Assembly: GCF_029227915.1 (NCBI RefSeq)
Contig: NC_079885.1
Coordinates: forward strand, 8,246,001 to 8,310,000
DNA: 64,000 nt
Direction: 5' to 3'
Source: Hydractinia symbiolongicarpus
Taxonomy: Eukaryota > Cnidaria > Hydrozoa > Anthoathecata > Hydractiniidae
In this document: positions 13,093-27,389 of the stretch, in pieces
How positions within the stretch are numbered: position 1 is the first letter of the stretch
How the letters are laid out: every line of letters begins with the position of its first letter
Notes under the pieces: generated by a model
Told to the model about the DNA's origin: nothing
The model's database searches: none
What the model saw: the letters and a program-made list of their open reading frames with translations, nothing else
Position numbers and translations under genes: made by a program

Positions 13093-14590
13093 TCTTATGT
13101 AGCACAAACATCAACACTGCATATTTTGTGGTAACAACATTTCGTTAGCCAGGAGACCAAGTATAATTTTTCTTACCACCAGGAAATTGGAATTACTAAG
13201 GTGGGAAAAATTATTCTGTGTATCAAACGATTTTTCTGTGGTCAGAATACTGACCATGCTTTTTGATTGGTTGGTTCTATTGTTTTTTGCTCATGTGGTC
13301 AATATCGGGATTCTTTTGTTTTAAGTGCTACTGGCTTTACTTACCTGAACAAATATAGTTAATTCTTAAATTATTTAAGAGGATGAGACGTGACCATGCT
13401 GACTTAGTGCTGATTAAATGATTGTAATTCGAAGTTTGTTTTAAGGTGGATTTAAATTTTCGGGATTTGTTCTGACATTTGTGTCTAAGCTTTCGTTTGA
13501 GAGAGACTGAATTTGATATCTTCGAAGAAAGTTACATTTAGATACAAAAATGTGAGGTAACCATTTTAAAATTTAGAGTATGAGTATGAAAGACCGTCTT
13601 GAACCATGCCACAAGTCGGTCTGACCTGCGTCGGCGAAGAAACCTCTGCAGTAATTTAACTTTATTTTCACAAAAGTTTTTTTCAACAAAACAAACCTAA
13701 GAAAAGACTTTTTGATACTGCAAATGTTTCTTCCCTTGAAGTGCTGGGAGAAGAGTTTGTACCCATATAAGTAATATAACCGAACAAGAAACAGATGTTC
13801 TAAAACCAAATTCATTTTTTATTTATTTATTTATTTTTATTTTATCATTTATTCAACTTCCATTTGGTACAAATGTTTTTTCTGCCTAAATTATGAAAAT
13901 GTATATAAAAATAAAAATATAATAAGCAAATATAATAAATTAATGTTCTTGAAATAATTTCGCACACCTGTGTTCATCTTTGCACTAGAAATAATGCAAG
14001 TAACTTAAGTGGCAATGATGGAAAAAATCTGTAATAAGTCAAAACAGCAGTTCATTTTGGCACAACCTCAGTTCTCCACCGTTTTGATCAGAATTGTAAA
14101 TGCTAAAGGGACAAGAGTTATCACTGGGTAGTTTATGATAAAATTTTGATTTTTCATATGCAGTGCAGTGCAGCATGCACTATCAATAAATTTCACAACT
14201 TAACTTCCAAAATAAATCCTTTAGAGATAAAAATTATACATAAATGTACAGCATGTTAAACAATCAGTAAATTTTACAACCCGCCTCTTAACTAAAAATC
14301 CTTTTAAAATGAAAATCATGTAAATATTTTTAATTTTTCGTTTCATATTTTAGCTGTGAGAACATTCGTGGTGAATCTCTATCTCTATACAGTCACCAAT
14401 AATTGAAGTGGACCTGACATAATACGTAACTGGGTCACATGCCACAAAAAAGAAGATTGGAGCTAGTTTAAAAATTTTATCGAATAATAAGTTTGGATAT
14501 ATCATTGGGAATTTCTCATGCAATTCTTCTGGGTAAGTCCAACTTGTAAAAGTACCTCAAAATCCCTTTAACAAATATTATTCTTCTATG
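13093..14590. other. Intergenic DNA, no gene seen
   Basis: AT-rich, with a (TTTA)n tract near 13814-13844. No ORF resembles a known protein. Confidence 0.45.
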
Positions 14591-14623
<33 letters not shown>

Positions 14624-15559
14624 TCTCGGCTTAACGTCCTTTTTCCATGCTAGCACGAGTTGGACGGGTATATTAATGACCCTCTTCCAATCTGATCTAG
14701 ACTGTGTTAGATCTAAACTCAACTTCCTCTGTATCAAGTCTGTCCTTATAACCTCCTGCCAAGTCTTTCTCTGTCTGCCTCTGGGCTTTGCCCCAGGAAC
14801 TATCAAGTCTCTACACTTTCTTACCCAGTTATCCCCCTCCATTCTTTTCCAAGTGCCCCAGCCAATTCAATCTTCTTATCTGGATAACATCTTTAATTCT
14901 ACGGATGCTTCTTAGCTCATATGAACTCTTTCTGTTTCTGAGACTGGCGTTACACATCCACCTAACCATTCTCATATCATTCCTTTCTAAACGGTCAAGA
15001 TCTTCCTGCTTCACTGCCCATGTCTCACTACCGTACGACACAACACTTCTTACACAGGCCTCATACAACCTACCTTTTAACTCAATTGACAAGATGCTGC
15101 TAGTCAACAAAGGAAGTAACTCTCTGAACGTTTTCCAAGCAGAACCTATCCTGCAAGTAATACTTCTTCCAACACCCCCTTCACTGCCCAACATATCACC
15201 TAAGTAACAGAAGTTCTCAACTATCTCTAACGAGCCACTGTTGTACATCATTGAAGCTGTATATACTTCATTCTCTATAATCTCACCTTTGCAACGGTTG
15301 AATACAAACTGAATGTCAGCTCTTAACCTTCTAGCAATACTACTGCATTTCTTATGTACCCAATGCTTGCAAGTCTGACAAAAAATTGAGTTACTACCAA
15401 CCCCTTTCCTGCAAACTCCACAAGGCCACTTTCCAACTACAAGGTCACACTTGGCTGCGATGCTACCAATCATAACTTTAGACTTTGCTGTGTTCACCCT
15501 TAGCCCTTTCTCTTCTAGTCCTTTCTTCCACTTCTCACACTTTTCAACTAATTCTTCAC
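14591..15559 (-). mobile_element. Non-LTR retrotransposon, copy 2, 5'-truncated, with (ATG)n 3' tail
   Basis: Nearly identical to 1-960 but complete at its 3' end. Read on the minus strand it starts within the segment after YADD, at 15559. It passes the zinc finger (CGVCRKGVGSNSIFCQTC, WVHKKC) and a C-terminal region containing GSETWAVKQEDLDRLER and RRLNWLGHLEK. It then runs through GAKPRGRQRKTW and ends in eleven ATG units (CAT on the plus strand, 14591-14623). Open segments are 15497-14829 and 14842-14516, joined by a frame change. Severe 5' truncation and a microsatellite 3' tail are typical of LINE integration. No target-site duplication could be recognised. Confidence 0.88.
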
Positions 15560-16829
15560 AGACTGATATTTGGGATGGTTTTAATTTGTTTACATTTCAT
15601 TTTTTATAAGCAATGCTAAAATTTTAAAAACAATTGCTAAACAATTTGTTTGGGGCGAATAAGAGATGAATGATAGTATGAATAAAATAAACAATTTGCG
15701 TGATAAACTTACCCAGGTAAACAATGACTAAACAATTTTTGTCTAAAAGTTTTGTAATTTACGTTTGAATAATTTAATGATGCACACAGTACATCAATGT
15801 TTTACCACTTTTGAAATATTTTCACACATAAAGAAAGTAATGCTGCAAAGGTTAAAAGTGAAGAGTTTGCTAGTAACTACAGTGTGAAAATTAAACTTTT
15901 TACAAAGAAATTATCAAGATTAAGATGTTCGAACACTTTTTTATACCCTGTTACTCTGTTAAATTTTTAACTTAGATATAATTTTACTCTTATTCAGTAT
16001 GATGTCATCAAATTGCTGGTGTTTAAAGAAAATATTAAACAACACCTGGTGGCTGGTAGCAATCAAATATTACTTTTTTTGTTTCCACTGTTTAAAGAAA
16101 AATGTGTAATTGCTACAAACAAAAAATGTTTTTATTTTTGACATGAACAAATTTTGTTTTGTTGATAAAACGTGTTTGAACTACTTTTTCTTTCTAGAAA
16201 ACATTTTAAATGAATATCTAGGATTAACTCTTGCTAGAGGATACGGACTAAAATTGTCCTAATGATTTTGTACTTTAGGCTTTGTGTAGAATTGATTAAA
16301 ATCATGTATGAAAACCTTTTGTAGAAATTAAAATATTTGTTATTTATCATTGTTTCATTTATTGCTGTTGTGAATTGAAGCATTTAGATCATTAACATGG
16401 GTAGAACCTACGTAGAAATTTAAGTAAAGGGTGAATTAAAACAAATTGCCCGACATTCCTATTCAGCCCTGATGGTTTCATGCATGTTATTTTATTTTTT
16501 ATTTTCTATAAGTTTAACAATGAAACTCGAAACTAAAAACATTAGTATTGTTTTATTGTGAAGCTCAACTTTGGTTATGCGGTTTATCCATACCTTATGC
16601 GATTTACGTGCATCATAGGTCAAAAGAACACGATTGTGTACCTCAAAATAAAAAGCCTGATATTTCAGTGCAGATTCTCACTGACTTGTGTCAGTTTTCA
16701 ACCTTCTGAGGAACTATAAATAACTAAACATCATATTAATACAAAACTGTTAGAGTTTTTGTATTGTATTGTGTTGGTAATTTTAGTCAACCATTTTTAT
16801 AAAAAAATTGACTAATGTTGTTGATTTAT
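15560..16829. other. Intergenic DNA upstream of HEATR3
   Basis: No coding sequence seen. The HEATR3 promoter should lie here or further upstream, but no confident core element was recognised. Confidence 0.4.
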
Positions 16830-16831
16830 AG
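16822..16831 (+). promoter_or_regulatory. Splice acceptor just before the HEATR3 start codon
   Basis: TGATTTATAG at 16822-16831 is a T-rich acceptor placed 14 nt before the ATG. It may be the 3' end of a 5'-UTR intron or a spliced-leader acceptor; sequence alone cannot tell. Confidence 0.45.
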
Positions 16832-16845
16832 CACTAGTCATTTTG

Positions 16846-19800
16846 ATGGGGAAAACAAGCAAAAAGAAAAAGAAACAGCAGCGCAAAAAACCCAATGTTG
16901 CTGCTGACGACGGGAAGCTGAAAGAAGCAGTAAAGTTAAATTTGGAAAATGGTACTCAAGAACTGGAACGAATGCAAGCTATGCTAGACATTGTATGTGT
17001 ACATATATATATATTATGGACTGTCTTAGTATGTTTGGTAAGGCAAAGGCAACTTTATTAGTTGTTCTGCAGGCAGCAAAATAATTTTTTGGGTCGGTAG
17101 GTAGGTAAAGTAAAACAAAATAAAAAAATTATAGGTTTAGCATAAGGAATTTTTTCTTATGGAGCTAAATAATATGAAGTAATAAAATTCCTTTACCTTC
17201 ATGCACCGCACAGGGAATGCTGTTTTGGTGTAAGGAACACACATAATGCAAGTTTTTCAGAGTGTGAGGTTCAAATGAGAATAAAACTGTGTATTAATAT
17301 TTTGTAGTATGGTCGACCATAGCTGTAGAAACATACAAATTTATTCTGTTTTTATTTGATTTTTGAAAATATCGTTCTGTTGCTTGTAATCCTGTCATGC
17401 TTATATCATCAGGGTTTAATCCAGGAAATTACTTTGGGCATCGGTAATCCCTTAAACTCTCTTTCAACCTTTTCAGGAAACGAGAAACTCAATTTGTTTG
17501 TATCAAACAGTTAATATTATAAAGTGAACCTACAAGATCTAGAACTGTTACCACCACATTTTTCCCTATCCATCATAACAAGAAATAACGCAGTTTTCAT
17601 CTCTATTTTGGGCACCCAAGTTGGATGTCCCTTAAATCATTATAACGATGCCAAAATTGACCTGTATTAGCTCCTGATCATATTATGTACTTTATGTACC
17701 ATGTATGCATATGTCACTTCGATTTATGCATACATGTCCCAGATCTGAACCCGACTGAGGTGTGAAATCTTATCCGTTTTAATCAAGAACTACTAAATCA
17801 ATTGTATATACAAATTCTAAAACAAGTAATTGTGATCTTTTTATTTCAGCTGAGTGGACCAAATTTTGATGAAGATATAAACTGTGCTCTTGCAACCATT
17901 TCCAGTTTTGTTCTTGAGGAAAAAGGAGCTGGACTTTTTACTGCACTTAATGGAATATCAAAAGTCTCGTCTCTTCTTTTGCACAGCAGTACAGATATCA
18001 GAGAAAGTTGTGTGGGAACGCTGCAGTAAGAAAAATGCACTTTAATTGTTTTATTGACCTGGGCAACTGTACTCAAACTTTCCTTTAATTTGAACAATTT
18101 ATTTAGCCCAGTGAAAAAAGTCACTTTCTATTATTCGAACCTCTATAATTTGAACATCTATTTTACTACATATTTCGAACAATGAATTCTGTCCCAACCC
18201 TTTTTTTTCTCTCTATTATTTGAACATCGTTAAAAAGTTAATAAAGTGTATACTGAGTGGAATGTTTTTCAACACAGATTCCAATTTTGAATTTTATCAG
18301 AGATTCCCTTTATTTATTAGGCGGGTCTATATAATATTTTGCTAAATATTAGTTTGGATAAGAGAAACTATCACAGAAAATCACAATTTGTTTTTCAAAG
18401 GAAAAGATGTTTAGAGTTTAAGTACAGCAGAATGCATTTTCATTTCTTTAAAATCATCCCTTTTTGACTACAGTCCTAAATACAGCTTTAAATGGAAAGT
18501 TACTTGCCAGAAAACTGTCTCAACTTCCTACTATTCGAACTCTCTATAATTCGAACAAATTGTTTGTCCCCCTGCAAGTTCAAATTATAGAAAGTCTACT
18601 GTGATATTAAAAGAGAAATCATTGAAAATTTGTAACAAATTATTGAACTTTACTTTGCTTGGTATTTTTAGATGATTTTGTTAAGTGATATAATTTCTAC
18701 TTGAACTAATATTCACAATTTTTATCCAAGACAATTCTTTATTAATTATTGGTTTGCCCTTTTTCAACTTGTAGTTTGTTGCAGGGTTGATCGGTCAGCG
18801 AATTTTTTTCACCTTATCGTCAGATCTTTTTTGGTCTTCTTAGCAGGTTGGTGGGCAAAACGTGTTGAGCAAAAAACAAAAAAGATGCATTTGATTGGTT
18901 GATTCATCTCAGCCGTCAAAAACCTCAGCAGACAATTTGAAAATTTTCAACTTGTCCACGGAGGTATTTGTCCGCTGACTATTGCTCATATTTGCTAAAT
19001 TTAGAAACATTACTATGCATCTTTTCTCGCACACCTGCTCAGTTTTTATTAAATAGAAGTCGGGATTGTTGTGGTTGTGAATTACATGTCAATAACACCT
19101 AGAAATGATACCTGCTATACTGCTCTTTTACCAGAAGCAAATCATTTCAATATGCTCAATGTGATAGCAAAGGTATAAATAGAGTATAACAACACCCAAG
19201 AAAAAAAATGTTCTCCAGTATTGTGTTATAAAGAGAGAGTAAAAATCAATTTTCCATTACAGAACAGAACTGAACAATAAATGTAGGGTTTTAAAAATTT
19301 TTTTATGTATTTTCCAATATTGATTCTGAAGGATAAAAAAAAATTTTAGCTTCAATTTTTTGGTCCATGTGACAAAAACAGCCTGTTGGAAGAAAATGTT
19401 ACATAAATACATAAATAACTCTCACCTGGTCTCTTTATAAAAACAGATCATGCTTAGATGACTCCAACTTAATTAGTTGTTCTACAGGCCCGACCGACCC
19501 TAATTTTTCATGAAAACAAAAAAAAATAATATTAAGCAAAAACGTTTTAAGGAAAAAAACAAATGAAAAAAACAAACATGAGCATTGAAGATAATCAATG
19601 ATGTTATTTTTTGTTGCTGAATGTTCATCTACAATTATACTAAACAAGGTGAATCAATAACGTTACTTTTGGATCACCATTGGTAAAGACACTGGAAGTT
19701 GATTCTTTGTTCATGGTAATTTGTTACGATTAAAATAAAATGCGCGATGCGGTAATTTTGTAATCACAAATATAGTTAAGTGGTTAAACAGAAGTTTATA

Positions 19801-22800
19801 ATAAAAATTAGCTACTTTCGCTAAAATTCTTATATTACAAGTGAAAAACAAAACAGATAATTATTGTCATAACACCCTCCTTTGTTATGATAATTATACA
19901 TTTTTAAAATTACGCTAGCTAAACTTTTAGTCAATTAAATTCAGGAAATATAATAAAAACAAGGTAGAATACGCTTGTCGTAACACCGTCATCTGTTATG
20001 AATTTTAAATAAATGATTTTAACGCTGCAAAAGACTTTAAATATTGTCAACTAAACCATAGTCTGTTAAAAGAATTTGCACTTAAAGTTAGATCTTCCTA
20101 TAAAACTGCGCAAAAAACAATACAAGTTACAACTTTCAAAACAGCACAACAATAGTTCTTGCTGTATAACTTACAATACAAGAAAAATTCTTGCTGCATG
20201 ACTTTAAAAAACAAGTTTTTGAGCATGCAAGTATCTTTTTGCCTTAAGAACTATTTTATTTTTTCTTCACAATTAAAAAAATATAAACTGTGTGCGTTAT
20301 GCGAAAGTACACCCTCCTCCGTTGTTATTTTAATTAATTTTTTGTTGTTGTTGTACCAACCATACATTCTTGATAAAATTATTTTTTTTTTACTGACCGA
20401 CTGACTGTAAGTTACTATTGACTTTGCCTGTAGAACAACTAATTAAATTGGATTCGCCTAAGGTGCACATCCAAATACGTCTAGATTGCACCAGGTGGTC
20501 ATGGATCATGTGATTGCCCCATGTGCAACAAAATCCATGCACATTTCTTTTTATTTTTCATCCAAAGTTTAAGGAAAGTTTAATTTTGCTGATGTGAAAA
20601 AGCTGAAAAATATCCCATGTTGGCAATTTTATTTTATTTGAATTAATTGTGATAAAGTAATTCATGCCATCGAGTCAATGCTATGTGATGTGATAGATAG
20701 AGTCTATCGCGACATTTTGATAGACTTGGTTTTTGATTCAGTCCTATCAAAAATATGTTAAAAAATCTATGGTGTATCGAACGTGACACACAGAGGGACA
20801 CAATGTTAACATACCATTTTTACAGTGCCTTACAACATCCTTATTTTTTCATATTTATGTAGGAATGTTCTTTTGATGTGTGGTGAGAATGTTGCAGATT
20901 TAATGCTTAATAATGGAGTGGTTGGAAATGTTGTGACACTTTTCAAACAGGTATGTGCTAGTTTGTACGTTATAAGCTTGAAATTTCCAAAGTGTGTCAT
21001 GCAAAGCTTTACATGAAGTCTTAACAAGCTCACTTGCAAAATTTAATTGGTAGCCAACATGTAAATACCAAGTTATATGGGTAAGAGGTCTTGAATAAGC
21101 AAACAAGTTTGTCTTGAATTATTTTTATATTTATTAATTCATCCTTTTAAAACACTTCTGTCCCTATCAAACCTTTAGTTCAATATAACAAAAATGCCTT
21201 TTGCATTTTCTCCCCTTATTTGGCAAACTTTGCTGCTTTCCAATTTTATGATTATGTTACTAATGTTTCAAATTGTTTTGTTTCACACTCCTACCCCTGC
21301 TGCATCTTAATTATAAAAATTTGTAATTTTGTAATTTATCTTTTTTCTTTCCTATCTAGGCACACGGAATTCTTTGCAACAACAACATGGCAAACTCTCT
21401 CCCAAAAGAAAATTTTATTAAAGAGTGTAATTTTTTGGGAGAAGCTTTAGTTTTTTTCACAAACTTGAGGTATATATGTTTTGCATTTTCTGACTCTATT
21501 TGTTGTTGTTTAATGGGTGTAGCAGAATTTTTCACGAAAGAGGGAGGGTTTAAAGTGAATCTACTGAAAAACATTTACCTGAAGAAAGTCTACTCCTTCG
21601 AATTTTTACGAATGGATGAACAACACTAAATGCATTGTGTCAAGGTGTTGTTTATGTGCCATCTTGTTCTGGCTTTTCTGCTTGATGAATTAAGTTGGCT
21701 CTCATCTTACATGGGATTAGTGAAAGGTCCACTAACTTCATTGTTTACAAATTTGTTAGTGCGTTTTTAAAAATTTCTGGAAAGGTAAAAAAACATCCTA
21801 CACTACACTAAGGTGGCAGTAACCCTTTTAAAAATCGGCAATGTTTTTTTTTTACAAAATTAGTTACAATAAGTTATTTTAAGACTATATCTTCATATTT
21901 TTTTGTTATAACACACTTGTCACGATTTTATGGTTAAAATACTATTATCTTTCACCAAAAATATTCAGCCTCAACAATTCCTCTTTAAAACAAAATTCAT
22001 GAATAATTAATTAGTTCTGCTGAATATAGTTTAAGTCTACACGCTTGCGTAAATTGTACAGAAAGAAATGACGTAATTATTAAAGAGAAACGATAATAAC
22101 AACAAAGATGGCGCATTGTGCAAAGATGGCGCACGAGCTTTAACTTTCGATAACATTTTTGTTTTACTTTAAAATTTTCAGACATGCTTGGTGAACCATG
22201 CAGCCATGATATGGTGTGTGAATAACTTTTTATTTGGAATATTTTTCTTTTAACAGCGTTTGATGCAGCAAGGGATGCTAGCAAATAATCTTTTGAAAAA
22301 AACAAAAGTCTATTGTTAAAAAAATAAGAATGAGCAAAAAAAATCCACACCCAAGGTTCATTTAAAAACAGATGCTGATGAAAAATAACGAGATTGTAAA
22401 AAGTTGGAGCTCGTTGAAGCTGATTTTTTTCTTGTTTATGATACAGTTGTAAATATAAATTTCTGCTGACTCAGCAATTTTAGTGTTAAGTTAAAATCAT
22501 TTTAATATGTATTAAGGCCTATATTTTCAGGAAATAGTAAAATGGTATAAATAAAACACTGAGTAAATAGTTCAGCTATTTGGACAGCTAAAAAAGAGTT
22601 CTGCCACCTTAAACCTAAATTTAAGGCTTAATTTAATGTATAATATATGGGGCAATAATAAAGCAGAAACGACTTTTAAACTCAAGAAAATTTTAAGGGG
22701 ACATTCACAGAAAAAAAATTTGCAGTTGGCAGCCTGATCAGATTTTTATGGAAATTTGTGGGAAGTTCCTGGCAAAGTATTTTTACAATTTAATTTATAT

Positions 22801-25800
22801 TAAACTCTTTACTTAAGTAGATTTTTATTTGCAAATCTTCAAATTGTGCGTCATAATTTTTATATTTAACATAATTTTTTAGTGAGGCATCAAATGTTCT
22901 TGTTGAGTCCATAGATCTGGAATCATTACTGCCCTTTCTTCTTGGAGTAGTCACTTCAAAAATGTTCGACGACTCCTTTCGAATCAAAGCAGGTAAAACT
23001 TTGTATACATTTGGGGAAAGGGGGTCAGGGGAGGATTATTAAGTTTTTCAGAAGTAGTCTGATTTTTTCCAACAAAATTCAGAATATTACTTTTTTATCT
23101 AATATTAAATAAGCCTTCACAATAGCTAGTGTTCCCATTAGCTAATGTGTAGGTTTACTATGTACTAATCCATGTCACGTCTGATGTTCCTATAATAATC
23201 ATTTTCTTTTCTTCTTTCTGTAAAGTCGGAGTTGGAGGGGAGTGGATATAAGTACTATAATAAGTTTTCCAAAAGTTTCTGAAAAAGAAAATTAAAAAAT
23301 ATTACCAGTTAAGTGAAACAATATTAGAAATACATGATTTTTTTGCAAGATAGCATTTTAAACTTGCTCTGAATATGAGTTACACATTTAAAAAAGTTGT
23401 AACGTTCATAATTAGTATTAAAATTAAAGAGGCACCCATATATAAATACAACTCACCATAGACAAAGTAAGTTCAATTTTTTGTTAGTGCGAAATCATTA
23501 CGAAATATAGTTTTCGGTAAAATGAGAAGGTTTAACCAAACATGGGGGAAAAAGAAATAACCAAGAAATGATGAAGGATGAAGTGCATAAAAAACATCTT
23601 TTAAAATACAATATTGCATCATGGTTTCAGGAAACCATTCGAACAAGATATATAACATTTCAAGAAGCTAAGAAGATATTTTAATTATACGGAACAATTT
23701 CCCCTGGTACTTTGTATCCTTAAATAAATTGTGAATGATATATATATTTCGGTTATGGATTGTCTGTGTTAGAGCTGATTTTGTCTATAATGGAAAAAAT
23801 ATAAACACCTGCTTGCACTACATATAACCTGAACCAAGATTTTTTAAATTTTTTCTTTGTTATTTTCCACAGCGCATTGTTTATACACAATATCAGAAGA
23901 AAATCAAATTATGTCTAGCATTGCAATGGCTCGTCCCGATACATTTGCAGGATTGTTGCCAATTTTTAAAACTGATACCGAAAGTAACCATCTGCTTCTT
24001 CCTATTCTGTCTGGCGGTATGTTGTCTTCTATTTAAAATTTGTCTAATGAATCAAAATTAATTAGTGACCAAATATGCATTTCTTCTAAGCAAAAATAAT
24101 AATATAAAGCTATAAATTCAGTATAAAATAATACCGTTTATTAATGGAATTTTTAGCGTTAAATTTACTATTAAATTTAAATAAAATTTTAGGTGAAATT
24201 TGTCAACCCTAATTTAAGAAAATTTAGGGTGACAAAAAATTAAAGTTTGCAAATAATTTGGATGGATATATATGTTAGCCCACTTTAAGTGTTTCAAAAA
24301 ATCAGTTTCCTCATGACAGCACTAAATGAATTTGACTCTTAACCCTCTTTGAGCAATATCTATCGTAATATTTTTTATTTGAAAATGGGTCAAATTATTT
24401 GTCAGCTCTTAATGTCGACATCTGGAGTACATGCTGAAAATTTCGGTCAATAAAGTTTGCAGTCGATAAAGAATAAAAAACAGATTTTAAGCCTACATTG
24501 AATTTGCACATTTTATTTCAGGCGTTTTAAACAACATCTCATCAGGGCTTACTGAAGAAGTTAACAGAAACGTTCATGAAAATATTTTAAAATTGATTTC
24601 CGCTATTCTCGCATCAAGTGTACCTGCTCAGCTGCAGTCTCCATCCACTAAAGAAGAGGTAAGATGGCATGTGCACAGTTGGGAATTACTTTTATGAGGA
24701 AAGCTTGCATTTTGTTCTCATGGATACAGACATAATAACTTGAACTAGATAAATTGAACTCAATCAACTCAAAATGTAGCTATATTATTCAGCAAACTTT
24801 GTTGGGATCTACTGATGATTTTCATGCTAACTAGATAATAACCGCTTCATAGTATTCCACTATAGATAATGAAGTGTTCTTAATTTTCTAATTTACAATT
24901 TTAATGGAGCACCTATCATGATAAAATGACACATTAAGCTGTTTTGAAAATAAGTACATCACACTAAAAAAAAATTCTTAAAACCATCAGCACAGTATAA
25001 AGCATGTGATAAATATTTTAACAACTTCAATATATAATTATCAATTAAATAAGTAAATGATGGAAGTTTAAAATTCTTAGGGATTCCATTCCGATGGCTG
25101 TCTATTCTTCCTTTCCAACGGTGCTTAAGTGAAGTAACTTGCTACAATTACGTATAGCATTGTTCTAACTTGCATTGCTGCCAAAAACACTTATAATGCT
25201 ACAAAATGTTGCTTTTTGCATGTTAAGGTGTGTTTATGTAAGTACAACTGAGTATGTAAAGATTGCATAATGCTTTTCACCTTTATACGTTGTTAAACCA
25301 TCAGTGTCAGAAGATATAATATCACTTGCTTGTACTCAAGCGTCACTGGTAAGATGAAACTAATTTATTGGTATTAGCCTAATGTGGTTATCGTTTAATT
25401 AGGTGCCCTTGATGCTTGTACATAGTTAATAAACAAAATATTTTGTTCTAACAGAACTAACTTGTTTTCATTTGCTGTGATCTTAGATTGATGTTGGTAT
25501 TAAAACTTTGACAGCACAAAGAATTGCTCTTGAACTCTTGTCCAATATGATCTGTCCAAATGGTATGTAAAAACTTCTATCTACTTCCATTTTGCATAAT
25601 CAAACCTAAAACAATTTTTAAAAAGGGCACATATTTTTTATATTCATTGTTTCTCAAAGTTTTTTTTTTTAATGATTTATTGGATATAAAATCAAATTTA
25701 ATTGTTTGTAAGATGATATAAATATAAATACAAATATTTTCCAGGTAGCCATAGATCTACATTTTTGTTTTTCACTAAAACATCTAAAGTTTTGAGAAAT

Positions 25801-27353
25801 AATAAATATGCATTTAATGTGTCTCAACCATTACAGTATCCTTAAAGATAAGGAAGACTGTCCAATTTCTCATGTTGACGATTTATATCATTTTAAGACT
25901 GCCAATTCATCTAATACAGATGTGCTAAACCAAAAATACGCTCTTAATAAATTCTTAGATTGTCCTTACCCCTCAGTCTGGTAATATTGTTTCCCAGATT
26001 GTAGAAACCGTCTGCAAATACTCGATTTTAAATCATGTTTTCTAACATTTAAAGTGAACGACTCCCAAAGCCTCATTTGATATTCAGCCTCTCCTTCCCT
26101 GCAGGTGACGATGACTCTTGGGTGGAACTTGAAGATGATGAAATGGACACAGAATGCATGGACGAGGAAGAAGAGACGCCTGTTGTAGGTTTTTTGATGT
26201 ATTGTGACGTGTACCTTTGTTTAATTGTAGGATGGCTATTGTAGAAAAAGTTTAGATCCGATCTTCGAGTTAGTTTAGTAGGATTTTTATGTTGAAGTAA
26301 GATAAAAAGACGATGTTTTTATATGCTTTCAACAGTGTTAGCACTCATGATTAAAAACCAAACTGCTACCGGAGTGGTGATCACTGCTACGTTTTGTTAT
26401 TCTCTTTCTATTTAGCTGAAGAGTGAGGAGAGTGAAGGTAACACGAAATTATTGAAGGAATTGCTTGAATTTGATCTTCCAAACAAGGTGAGTGTATATC
26501 TACACGCAAAAGAGTTGTCTTTAAGTAGCAGTCATAAATTTTGTATTATAATTAATTTTTTCAATCAGGTTTTGTCGCAATGTGTTGTCTCCAATCTGGA
26601 TCATTTGGAAAATCCATTAATAAAAGAAGCGTAAGCTGCGTTTTTTTGGTTGTTATTGTTATTACTATTATTTACCCAGGATAATCTCTTCAGTTCCTAT
26701 TGGTATGTTATCAATCAGGGTCCTGCCAAAAGGTCTTAGTGCATTTATAGCGTCCTTTTGAATTATGGAAGACGAGCAAGGTCAGAAGTCGCCCAACTAG
26801 GGAACTGCCTAAGATATCAATCCTATTCTCATGCTGAACATTGAGAAGAAAGGATCGATAAAAACTTTTATAGGCATGACTTGACTGGGGTTTGATCCCA
26901 AGACTTTTCGCACTGGAGGCAAATACTCCACTACAAAGTCAGTTGTTTGATTGCCTTTACTATAATTTTATTACATGTAAGCTCTCTATTGTTGGTTAAA
27001 TTATGAAGGATAATCACACAAAAAACTATTGAGCATTGAGTGTTGAAACAAATAAAGTTCGGGACAAAGTTTTAGGAACGCGCTATTTAACTTTTAACTT
27101 TGTTTATTTCTAGTGCGTCAAAAGTGGAGAATCGGTCCTGGCAATGTTTGAGCAACTTACTCTCCATCACACCTATTGATATACAAGGAGAGTTTGTTGA
27201 TAACATGTGGAAGCTGGCTCTCTCCTCCCTTGTTGTTCCAAACGGTATGATTACCACGGTATATTTATGCTAATTCAAACGCATGCTTTTATAAAATGAG
27301 TGGACATCCCAACCTGACGAAATCTTGTTGTTTAGTAAACTATTTCCATAAAT

Positions 27354-27389
<36 letters not shown>

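Noticed and set aside
21387-21629. 80-codon ORF reading on from HEATR3 exon 4
   Set aside because: It is intron read-through. The HEATR3 alignment and phase continue at 22883 instead.
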